Below are positions 22,619 to 32,800 of a stretch of DNA of 64,000 nt, piece after piece. Origin of the DNA: Symsagittifera roscoffensis (lineage: Eukaryota > Xenacoelomorpha > Acoela > Convolutidae); the NCBI RefSeq assembly GCF_963678635.1, contig NC_087069.1, positions 9,062,633-9,126,632 of the forward strand, in the 5' to 3' direction. Made by a program: the position numbers and the translations under genes. Below the pieces are notes generated by a model. That model worked only from the letters and a program-made list of their open reading frames with translations. It searched no databases and was not told the origin of the DNA. Position 1 is the first letter of the stretch, and each line of letters begins with the position of its first letter.

Positions 22619-24387
22619 CTAGATTGTAGCAAAATCTATAACAGTCTCTCAAACTTTCACGTTCAATCGCAAGAATGCATGAACATTATATTTTAATCAA
22701 CTTTCGCCGTCAGAATAATAATAAAATTAATAAGAGGCGAAGCTGAGCTTCGCACCACTTACGATACGACACAAAAAAAATCGAACAATCTAGATCTTTC
22801 ATAAAAGAAAAACTAGATCTATCATAATGAATAAGGCTAGTTGAAACAAAAACAAGTCAAAACAATAGAATGTGAAATTAGCATCGGAAGCTAATTAAAC
22901 AAGCGGTAACAAATACCTTGACAGAAACCGTTTAAGCCGAAAAAAAAAACAACAAGAGTGTTAACTATAAAAAGTTTTTAAAAGAAAATAAATGATTAGT
23001 TTTATAGTTAACATTCTCAAATACATGTTTCAGGATCAAAATTTCCATATCTAGAAAATTCCGAGGATTTTGACTGGAAGACGTGATGAAGGGACTCCTG
23101 AAAAAAAAAGAAAAAAAAAGAAAAGATAAAAAAAAACTAAAAAAAAAACAAGATTCAACACATATGAAAAGTCCCCGTTGCCCTCAAAACACTCAAAAAA
23201 CATTATTTGCTCATCAAATGGATCAATATAATACAACTAAGCCGATATAATATAGCCCGAAATCTCGGAAGCCCAAAATTAACGAAACTAAAAAATAAAA
23301 CTTAAGACTTATAAGAAGTTAATAAGCCCCCCTCGCCTTCAAACACAGACACGCACACAAACACAGATACTTTTTTTGCTCGTCGAAGGACGCAATATGA
23401 GGCCGACAAGCCGATATAATATAGAACTCTATAAACCCGAAAAAAAAAGAAAAAATAAAGAAGGCGATGAAAAAATCGTTGTCATGAAAAATTTGAATTA
23501 TACCTAAGACTCAAGAATTTTTATATACTTAGGTACCAACGTACAGCCGGAGACTGCTGAAGAAAAAACACTAAGCAACCTTCCCAGCGAGGGTGAACGA
23601 AGACTCTTAATTGTAGAACTGAGAGACGTGCAATAGATGTGGAAGGTACTGAAATACGCATAAAAAACTTCGGACTTTAACTCGGTTTGAAAGTACTCAC
23701 ATCAACCCCAGCCTCACGAAAGAACAACGCAAGCAAGACTATCTACTGCGACAGCAATTTCGGGAAATGCGCACGGTCAATGCCCTCATATAATAGTACG
23801 TCTCGATGTAAAAAGAATTTCTTATCACTTATTTTCCATGAAAGTGGTTTAAGTCAAAATCAACAACCTTTGTTTAACCGCTGTATTTTTGATATCATTT
23901 AAAAAATTAAAAGTCATAAGTCAATTTTATTTAACTCCTTTCTCGAATATAGCAGTTACAGATTCGCTTAGAGTCTTTTGGTTCTAAGCAACCATTTCTG
24001 AAAATCGACCAATCACAGATGAGTATTTCAACATCCCCAAAGTCGATATAAAATTAACCGTGGAAGTTATACAGAATGAAGCAGAAAGGTCGTCACCAAA
24101 TACAAAACAAAACACTGAAAATTGACTAGCAAACCACACACCCGCTCCGAAAAGCAGCTAAAGTTCATGTTTTGGGATGACCACGGAACTATGAAAACCT
24201 TTGCACATACAGACTCAGACCTACATATATACTTCGATGTTGTTATATTAGCCGAAACAAAGCGCTTAGAACATTTTGAACTACAGGGTGCTTTATCTGG
24301 TGGTATCGAAATTATCGTTGATAACGAATTACACAGTCCAACACGACTACACTACTTAACTCCTGAAATATAAGTAGTAATTCAGTT
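22619..24387. other. 5' flank of the Caspr-like gene up to the retrotransposon nest
   Basis: Probable promoter and upstream region, about 1.8 kb. 22735-23480 is a repeat with GAAGCTGAGCTTCGCACCAC followed by AAGCCGATATAATATAG motifs. 23685-23795 has a short frame with INPSLTKEQRKQDYLLRQQF, a pattern seen in ORF1/ORF2 regions of non-LTR retrotransposons, so it may be a LINE scrap. The 83-codon frame at 24122-24373 has no recognised domain. No confident TATA box or start site was found. Confidence 0.4.
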
Positions 24388-25300
24388 TGTGACATTCGAC
24401 CAGAATGGACAAAAATGCAGATTCAGCATATTCGAGTTTTTAACAGCGAACCTTCCTAATTGGCGATTTTGAAGGAATAAGAGCGTTATTGAAACGATTG
24501 GCCAAACGGTGAAGGCTAGAATATTCTGGTGTTTCAAATTTTTAAAATTTCGAAGTATGAAGTCATATTTCTGAGAAACGTCAGAAACGGCCATTTTGGT
24601 AGAAAACCGGAAGAAAGACACATCAACATTAGTTGCGATAGCGAAAACAACGAAGATTGTGGTTGAAAAACAACAACGAATTGCAGAAGTAGCAGAGACC
24701 GTTCCGAATTGCAACTATTGTGTCGCTACATTAGTTGCAAGGCCATTGCGAACAACGGTGAAGGGTGGAAGACAGCCTCCCGGAAGGAAGATAAGAGTCT
24801 TATTTCCCCGGATTCAGGATGCCGGAGGGGTCTCGGGACTGGAACTTTTATTAACTTATATAAATTTTTAGCTTCCCTATTATGTCCTGAGTTAAATTAA
24901 ATTAACCTCTGAATTCATTCTACTAAGATGAGAAGCTAGGAGTTGGGGGAAAGGGTTGATCCATCTTAGATGGAGATGATGATTTTTATCTACTGAACAA
25001 AAACAACAATAATTCAATAAATAGTAGTAGCGCTGATTTTAGGAGTGATCTCGTGGTCTGGGGATGCTGAGACCTAGCCATGAGCTCACTATTTCTGCAT
25101 GTAATTAAGTTAATTTGAGTGTTTTGACCGAAGCCGAAAGCAGTAACGTTTTTTGTCGACCCGATGTTAGAAAGACCACCGAAAGTAGTGGCTTGGTTGA
25201 GACGGTTAAAAACATGTAAAGCTCTGTTTAGATGTTAGCCAGTCGTCTTAGGACTTAGTTTTGTTTTCCGTCGATATGTATCTTCCGGGCGAATGTACCA
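24388..25300 (+). repeat. Element 3 5' LTR (913 bp, diverged)
   Basis: Bounded by TGTGAC at the left and GAATGTACCA before the leader, against GAATGTTACA in element 2. The length is close to the 888 bp of the other elements. Most of its body no longer aligns by eye, so this is an older or more distant subfamily. Confidence 0.7.
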
Positions 25301-25312
25301 TAGATGTTTTTA

Positions 25313-25327
25313 TGGCGCTCCTGGGTG
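25313..25327 (+). promoter_or_regulatory. Element 3 primer-binding site candidate
   Basis: TGGCGCTCCTGGGTG starts 12 bases after the LTR. It is identical to the blocks in elements 1 and 2 although the LTRs beside it differ greatly. The leading TGG would pair with a tRNA CCA end. The tRNA is not identified. Confidence 0.65.
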
Positions 25328-25661
25328 TTATTCTTTTTTAACATCATGACAGGCAGAACCGTTAACGAGCACTCCGCGCCGAGCGAATGCTCACATTGAC
25401 GCCCTTAATAGGCCTAAACCGCCGTGGCGGAAGGGTAGTTCGGAACGCGGAAGCCTTCCGGATTACCTTGAATAGCGTTTTAACCTAGTTAAGGCCGAAA
25501 ATTCACGAATCAGGAAGGGTGGGGGGATCGACCATCCCCTCGTTCCCTGAGAGGTTTGTGACCAAAAACACTTAAAGATATACAAAAACCAAACAAAAAG
25601 TAGTATAGTACCCAAGAAAAACAAAAAACATAGAAAAAATAACCGAAAAACCAAAAACAGT

Positions 25662-25788
25662 TGTGCCAGTCGGTCATATTTGGAAGTTTGACCTTGAGAA
25701 GAGCAGAAAACACTTGATTTTGGAGTGAAATTTGAATTTTTAAAATTTCGAATGGAACATGTCATGCACGATTTTCTCGCGAGAACTG
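25662..25788 (+). repeat. Element 2 5' LTR, first 127 bp (left of element 1)
   Basis: Starts TGTGCCAGTCGGTC. It matches the visible start of the element 2 3' LTR (63913-64000) base for base over 88 bases. It stops at ...GAACTG where element 1 begins, and the sequence resumes at 42043. Confidence 0.9.
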
Positions 25789-26676
25789 TGTAACAGTCGC
25801 CTACTTTAGTCACATATGAGGCTTAAGAAAAATAGGCCCTATAACCATTGGCTCAAGAGTCAGGGACACTATCTCTTGTGTTTTTCCGCCTCAAGAACGG
25901 TCGGAGCCAATTCGGTTCGCTTGCGACATGAGACTGGAACCCATTACAGCTTAAAGGCCACTACCAAAATACCCCCCCACTCTAGAAATAAAGACGTCCC
26001 CATACTTAGGTCTCGGGATACCCAAAATACATGAACGCCGTTAAAAACCGGGTCGGAACAATCCGCTTAGTTACTTTTTATTGGACAGTGGAACTTTGAT
26101 CCATTTCAGATGGATCAACCTAAAACTCGCCTTATCTCAACATAACTATCATAAAATACACTCGAGAAATTTAAATTGGAACTTACATATCGACGCACTT
26201 GAATATGAGGAGTAAGTTATAACTGAGCAGCTTGAGAATTAAGTAATATAACTAAATAAGTTTTAAGGCCAATTAGTTTCAATAACAGAAGTAAGTTTTT
26301 GTCTCTAGAATCAAAGTCTCTGAATGAACCCTTTGGACACTCGAGTTGTCCACTCTTCCATTCAGAGTCCACTCCTTTCCATTCGAATAATTGTTCTGTC
26401 TCAAGTCCGTATTCGATTCTCCTGTTTTCAGGACAAGACAGCTCTACTCTCTTGATATTTCGTATCGAGAAATTGCGAATAGCAATTTCCTGCCTTTTTC
26501 TTGAGTAGTTTCCCGCAATTGTTAATTCGGGTGTTCTGATTTCTGACTTTTTCATTTTCAGTTGGTTCGAGAAAATTGAGCATGACAGGCTCGATTCGAA
26601 TTTTGCAAAATTAAAATTTCACTCCAAAATTACGTATTTCTCAAGGTCGAACCCCCAGACATGACCGACTGGCACA
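25789..26676 (-). repeat. Element 1 3' LTR (888 bp)
   Basis: Pairs with 41155-42042 at an offset of 15366. On the minus strand it carries the U3 palindrome GGAAATTGCTATTCGCAATT, an AATAAA (plus-strand TTTATT near 26077-26082) and a stem-loop at 26096-26118 (TTGATCCAT/ATGGATCAA). Small ORFs of 72 and 112 codons are duplicated only because the LTR is. Confidence 0.95.
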
Positions 26677-27115
26677 TACTCCCCGGACTCGAGATCGATG
26701 TCCTCATCGTGTGTTGTCATCTGCCAATAAGTCCCAGAGAACCGAGTGTTGCTCAAGATACAGTGCCAGTGGTCATTTACAGAAGTTTGCATCGGACTTA
26801 AGTTTATCTACCTTCCAAAATTCACAACCATATAAAATTTTCACACTATCGCTAAACAGCAATCAAAATCTGCACACACCTGCACCCATGGATCCCCGCT
26901 TTTTAAGCTGGTAATTTTAAAGTTTCTTTTGTCCTATTTCAGTCAGAGAATTGTCATGCATCAATTTGATTTATCTACTAGATCTATCATATTAATAACA
27001 ATATCTTATTCGTCTAAAATTTCTTTTTCGTGAACCCAGATTTCATCCAAGTTCACGCTCAAGCCCCCTCCCTCTCAAGACTCAAGACTCTAGAATTTCC
27101 TTTCGAGCCACTGGC
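26677..27115 (-). other. Element 1 3' untranslated region with polypurine tract
   Basis: Between the last stop and the 3' LTR. Just before the LTR the minus strand reads CGAGTCCGGGGAGTA, and the same string stands before the element 2 3' LTR, which makes it the likely plus-strand primer. No other feature. Confidence 0.65.
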
Positions 27116-28048
27116 TCACCTCATGTTCTTCGCCTTCGAGGTACCTGATACCGGTGTTCTTGGCACTGTAATTTGTTCCAATAGTGCCTCTTCGTCATCG
27201 GAGCTAATCACAATTTCCTCCCAGGCCTTCAGCTGTTCATAGGCTCGCATCCACTCTCTCTGCTCTTGCAACCTTTTCAATTGACTTGGTAGGCCTTTCA
27301 CCTTCGACTCCCGGTTCAAGCAGAAGGAGTTATGAAGACTCAAGCTCACATTCCTCGCCAGGTCCTCCTCCAGTATCGTTTCCCTCGCTCTAGAATTGTC
27401 TCTGGATATTCTGCCTACTCTTTTCCACCCCGCCGTGATTGCGTTTCGATGGGTTAGCAGAGGTCTCTTAAAGGCATCTGGCCCTATTTCAGCTTGGAAT
27501 TGTCGATATTCCTTCTGATGTTTCCTCATGTGGTCCTTTGTCACTGCATACAACCAGGATGTTAACGTCGCACGAAACCAAGGAAAGAATCTCAGGCGGC
27601 TCCATATGTGTCTGACTTGCACTGGTATGGCGAATACCTTGCATGCAGTCTCGAACAACTCCAGTCTCCTGCTGTAATCTATCGCATAAATCGATTCAGC
27701 TGTTGGCGCTCTCGATTCTCTGTACTTCGCTATATTCTCCTCAATCCATCTCAGAGCCAGCATCGTGCTTACCACTAAGATGGTCACCTTTTGTCGATAC
27801 TCCGGTAGTCCTAGCGACTTAATTTCTTCTACGTCCCAGATCAGACAGAGATTGGCGCGGTCCGGGTACCACACTGTCTGCGCCAGACAGTGGCATGGAC
27901 AATCCCCATGCGTGAGGTCGATGCTTCTAAGGTTGCGTTCTCCCGAAGCTTCTAGGAGAGGCTCAAGTTCCATCATTTTCTCATGCACCACGTCGACTTC
28001 TTCCGAGCTTGAAGCACCTACTGCGGGTTTCCCCACTTGACACATCAT
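27116..28048 (-). pseudogene. Element 1 second coding unit, C-terminal part, N-truncated by the same deletion
   Basis: About 300 residues homologous to the end of the element 2 frame 61428-63482 (shared: HEKMMELEPLLEASGERNLR, HRNAITxGWKRVG). Its frame differs from that of the N-terminal part, and about 6.5 kb present in element 2 (from about 56055 to 62565) is missing between them. It has no start of its own that I would trust. Function of the region is unknown. Confidence 0.85.
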
Positions 28049-29414
28049 TCGTCCCGACCATCAGGGTGACTGTGTACACGCTCACCATCCCTAGCATCTC
28101 AAGAGTCGCTAACATCTGCGGCGTTGCGGCTCCGGCGAAGCTCAAGATTCCCGTTTGCCAATGGGATTGGATCCGGGTCAGCACCCGCAGCAAGCTGTCT
28201 CCAATGATCAAGTGAACCGAGCCTTCAGGCACTCGAGGATACGTGAAGTACTCCACCCAAGTCGCATCGTGGAAGCAATCTCTTCTCTCTCTCTGCGCCG
28301 GATTCCAGTCTATACGATTGTGCTTGCGATATCTCCCATCCGTATTCTTCTTGTAGCTCGAGATCATCACACTCCTGACAGGCTGTTCCCCCCAAGTCGA
28401 GGGTAAATCCACTCTTACCGGACTCTCGCGATTCCTCAGCTGTAACCTCTCCTGCAACTCTTTCAGCCGTGACGAGCCGCCACTACTACCTGGGGTCGAA
28501 CTCGGTGTGTATCCAGGCAGCGCGACGTCCATCAATGGTCGTATTACTTGAGTCTCCATTCCACGCAGGGAGGACGTTGATTCGGGTGGTATCCATACCT
28601 CCAGCCCCTCATTCATATGTTCTTGCGCCGCACGATCGAGGTTGAATCGTCCCTTTGACCTAGGAGCTTCGTCCACCTCCATGCGTGACTCTGGCCTTGA
28701 GACAGTCACTACCCGCTCTTTGGGCCTAGCCCCTTTTTGCATATCGAGCTCGCGCTGTTGTTGCTGGATCCTCTCAAGTTTTGCTTGGTCTCTCTCGAGA
28801 GCCTGCTTCAGCTGCTCACAATTCGCGGCATTCTCCCGCACCCTTTCTGCCTGCAGCCGTTCCGCCTTCATTATGTCCAATTCTCTCCGCGCTTGATCCC
28901 TCTCGAGCACCGCTTGATCCCGGTCGAGGTTCGCCTTATTCTTCTCCCGCTGGGTTCTCTCGAGTTCTTTTTTCATGGCACTGACGTCCGGATAAGCCTC
29001 CCCCGTCTGCTGTGCCCGTGACATCGACGGTACTTTACTCGTACTCTGGCTCGCGGGCCTGACTGATGGTCTGGCCGGCAGTGGGAATTCCCCCGCGCCA
29101 TACTCTGTGTTGTTGTTTAGACCAGGGTTCCTCGCCAAATCGAACCCCCTTATCGCTCCATCCACGTTCCAGGACAGCCATCTGGTCTGTGCTTGATCGG
29201 ACACCCCTTCAGTGGTGTAGCCTACCATCAAGACCGCCTCCGTCGCAGACTCTCGACACTCGCCCTCATCCTCCAATTGTAGGATGGCGTTCAGCATCAC
29301 TGCCATTCTCTCGTTCACTTGAGTGTAATCCAGATCTCTCAGCCGTCTGTACAGTTCGTCAAGTGTGGGCTTTTTCAGAGCCGATGGCATGGACTTCCAG
29401 TATCGATCGGCCAT
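27981..29414 (-). pseudogene. Element 1 second coding unit, N-terminal part, truncated by deletion
   Basis: Homologous to the first 467 or so residues of the element 2 unit at 54646, at roughly 78% identity by eye. It holds an N-terminal MADRYWKSMP segment, a long coiled coil (ERDQARRELD type), then SGNH blocks I (GDSL), II (SFAGA) and III (GTND). Immediately after GTNDVS the sequence jumps to the C-terminal unit in another frame and ends about 15 codons later. The last SGNH block (D-x-x-H) is lost, so no active hydrolase is expected from this copy. Confidence 0.88.
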
Positions 29415-29888
29415 TTCTGTGACTTCGATTGACTCTTTGAGTATTAGTACTTGAGTTTTACCTGAGCAACTTGAGTTTTACCTGAGCAACTTGAGTTTTA
29501 CCTGAGCAACTTGAGTTTTACCTGAGCAACTTGAGTTTTCTTGAGATGTCGTTCTCTTCTTTTGATTAAATACAGATGAGTAGTCAATTTGAGATCAACA
29601 AATCAATCTGAAAATAACACCCGATATTTAGACCGACGAGCTGTGTTCCTAACCAGAAAGCCCCATTACTTTTATGATTAAAAACCCTCCCCTTTTCACC
29701 CTACTAAAATGATTCAATTTGAATTTTCTAAAAAGCATGCAGACACATTTTATGTTTTAGCACCATCATTCATTTAAAATGATAATTGTCATGCCAATCA
29801 CCCATGAGATCCCTTACCTGTTTCGTACCCCAATACCTAGCTCAAGATTCTTCCCTCACACCCGACTCGACGCTCCCGTGTACCTGAC
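29415..29888 (-). other. Element 1 spacer between gag-pol and second unit
   Basis: 474 bases. On the plus strand 29451-29540 is four perfect 20-bp units (TTGAGTTTTACCTGAGCAAC) plus a partial fifth, next to the start of the second unit. Read in element sense each unit contains CAG|GTAAAA, a splice-donor-like string. No ORF. Confidence 0.8.
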
Positions 29889-32800
29889 TCAGGCGATGCT
29901 CAAGTAGTACTTCTTGTGAAGATGCACCACTATCTCCGTTTCTGCAAAGACCACATGAAGAATGGCGTACAATTCCCTCGAGCTCAGTTTGCCCCTGTTT
30001 GGGTCGTACACCGGCACCGAGACCTCCAATATTCCTCTTTCAATCATGAAGTCGCGTAGTCTTGTCAGAGCCAATATCACGTGTTCGGGATCAATTGTGT
30101 TCCTGTCGTTGACTCTCGTTACTAGGAAGCAGAGGTATTTGCCCGGGACTTGTGCCACTGACGGTGGAAGCGCCGCCATGCCTCCCAATCCTGGCCTCTG
30201 TCTGAACAGAAACTCTACGTTCTGGTATTCTCTTTTGAAGTCAGCCTCCAATCTTGATTTGAAACTCATGTCCGCCGTGATGCAGATCGCGCTGGTCCTG
30301 TTTGACAGGATGAAGTCGCTATCCGTTATCATGATGTTCTCTGAGTATTCATTGGGTATTTCGAATTTCGTTTTGAAATTCCTTCCTATGGTAGGCTCTG
30401 GTTCTTCTTCCTCCAGTTCCAATCCGCTTGTTTCCCTCACTTCCTTGAGCTTCTTTATCATCGAATTTTCGGTGTGGGTAAGTCCTACCCCCACTCCCCG
30501 GACAAAAATATTTATCGACGTCCCCGTCGATGTAGTCGGGTCTGAATTGTCTTTAGGGATGTCCAGTGGCCTGTCTGTTGCTGTCCATCCGAAAAGAGGC
30601 TCCGCTGTCTTCATGTACTTTGCTGCTGATACATCGACTTGCTGCATGCTTTGTCCTTCGTGACCCTCGTCTTTGACATCACGCATCCACTCTAGAATCC
30701 TCAAGTTCGTATTCTCCCTCCTTTCTATTTCACCCTGCTCGAGATCCGTCTCCACTTCTGGCGTCGAGTAATCATCCTGCGGATAATGTCCACCATCGTC
30801 AATGACCTGCGATTCCTCTCCAGCTTCCAGTTCGCCTACGCCTAGTAGTTCCTCGCTTAACTTTTCTGGCTGTATCTTATCGATCAAGAAGTCATCCCCG
30901 TACCTATTGTACCTCATGCCTGTGCGTTTACGATTGCCCGTCCTGGTTTCCGGTGGTGTTGGTCGATCCGGTTCCATCCACTTCGGTACCTCGTTTTGCT
31001 CTGGGTCGTTCCAGTCTTCTTCTACAAATGAACCTGCATCCGACTCCACTTCTATCTTTTCGTTGTCGTCCAAACTCAAGTTCTCATTACCATCATTTTT
31101 CTCTCTGGTGCCTTTCTCATTCACTTCGCACGCTGGTTCCACCACCAGGTAGTCAAGACCCTCCATGTCTTTCGGCAGGCACCAATCCTCCGGGGACGGA
31201 ACGTGAGGTTTCAGATTTTCGTAATGTGCTGCTCGCCCTGTACTCAAGCGATAGAACCTTCCTTGTTGATGTACTTCCGTAATCATGAACGGTCCTCTCC
31301 ATTTCTTGAGTAGTTTCTTTGTTCCCTTGGGCGGTATGACGTTTTGAAAGACCCACACGTATTGGCCCACTTCGTATGGCTTTGCTCTCAGTATCTTTTC
31401 GTCATATTTCTTGCGTTGCCTCGTTTGCGCTTGTGCCGTGTTTCTCCGATATAGCTCGTTCAGCTCTTGTTGTCTTTTGATCGCTTCCTTCACGTATGCT
31501 TGAGGCGACGTCCTCTTCCCCTCGTACTCGGGATAGAAGAATGTCAGAGGCATTGCCCTTTCCCTGCCCGTCAACATCATGAACGGGCTGATACCCGTTG
31601 TAGAGTGCTGGGTACTATTGTAGGCTCCTACTACCTGTGGCAGGTATTTGTCCCAGTCCGTCATGTACCTTGAGCAGTACACCCTGAGCATGTTGACTAG
31701 TGTCCTGTTCTGTCTTTCTACCAACCCATTGGTCTGTGGATGATAGGTCGTCGAGTGTGCTTGAGCAATGTGTGACCTCTTCATCAATTCTTTTGTTAAG
31801 TCCCCCACAAAAGCCTTGCCGTTGTCTGACTGGAAAGTCATTGGGCAACCATACCGCGATATCCAATGCGTTATCAGGTGATCACATGTTTCCTCTGCTG
31901 AGGCTGTCTGGCACGGAACTGCTTCCGCCAACTTGGTGAAGTGATCTATTATAACTAGTATTTGGTTATAACCCGATTCCGTCATGCAGATTTTCTGATG
32001 GTCTATCTGCACCACTTCATTGAATTCCGAACTCTCGACAGACTTGAGGGGAAACTTCATCTTCCTTGGGTCTTTTACTTGAAGGCATGCTAGGCAGGCA
32101 TTCACCCATCTCTCGCAAGCTTTTCTCATTCCCGGCCAGTCAAACCTGTGAAGTATCCTTTGTTGTACTTTATCTATCCCCTGATGGCCCATTTGGTCGT
32201 GTGATCTGAAGAGCACTTCCGTTTGGTACAGTTGTGGTAGTATGATGAGGTTGTGTTTGTGTAATATCTTTTCCTCATCTCTTCTCTTGCACGCTACCAC
32301 CCCTTCCGCTGTGTGGTAAAGTAAGTCTCTCTTTTCTTTGTAGAACTGGCTCAAGATCTTGTAGCTGTCTTCCTCAAGTTCCCCCTTCTCCTTGACTCCA
32401 GAATGGATCCATTTGGAGAGGTTACTTGTCATTTTGTCATTCTTCTGGGCCCTTATTAGGTCAGACAGTCTATATCTCGCCTTAACGTGCTCCTTTAACG
32501 CCATGATCTGTCCATTCATCTCACCAGGATTGTGGATGTCATCGCTCAGTTTCACACATATTATCCTTTTCATGATCTTCATGTCGTCCTCTGGTACCAG
32601 ATTCGTTCTGACGTTTGAGTTGCACGATAGTTCCCTAAGAGGCTTTCTTGAAACTGCTATTTTCTCGAGCTCTGTTCCACCTCGTACCTCTTGCATTTCC
32701 AGATTGTACGTTCCTGAAGATGGATCTGTCTGTAATTCCCTGTCGTGCTGTCTCATCTTCTCTTCCGCCAGTATCATGCATAGACTGTCTTGATCCTCAC

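Larger units (their letters stand above)
24388..25661 (+). mobile_element. Element 3: related LTR retrotransposon, 5' LTR and leader only, cut by element 2
   Basis: A diverged LTR runs from TGTGACATTCGACC (24388; compare TGTGCCAGTCGGTC in elements 1 and 2) to 25300. It is followed by the same primer-binding block at 25313-25327 and 330 bases of leader. It is then interrupted by the start of element 2 at 25662. The LTR keeps an AATAAA (25016-25021) and a damaged version of the conserved hairpin (24956-24974). The rest should lie beyond 64000. Confidence 0.75.

Noticed and set aside
24122-24373. 83-codon plus-strand frame next to element 3
   Set aside because: No recognised domain, no homologue in the window, short and in repeat-rich flank. 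Not enough to call a gene.
25816-26555. 72- and 112-codon frames in the LTR, repeated identically at 41182-41921
   Set aside because: Identity reflects LTR duplication. The corresponding region of the element 2 LTR is broken by frameshifts, and no domain is seen.
28020-28060. Element 1 deletion as a spliced-out intron (retrocopied spliced RNA)
   Set aside because: The limits in element 2 (near 56050 and 62565) do not show a GT donor and AG acceptor at matching positions, and the join puts the parts in different frames.
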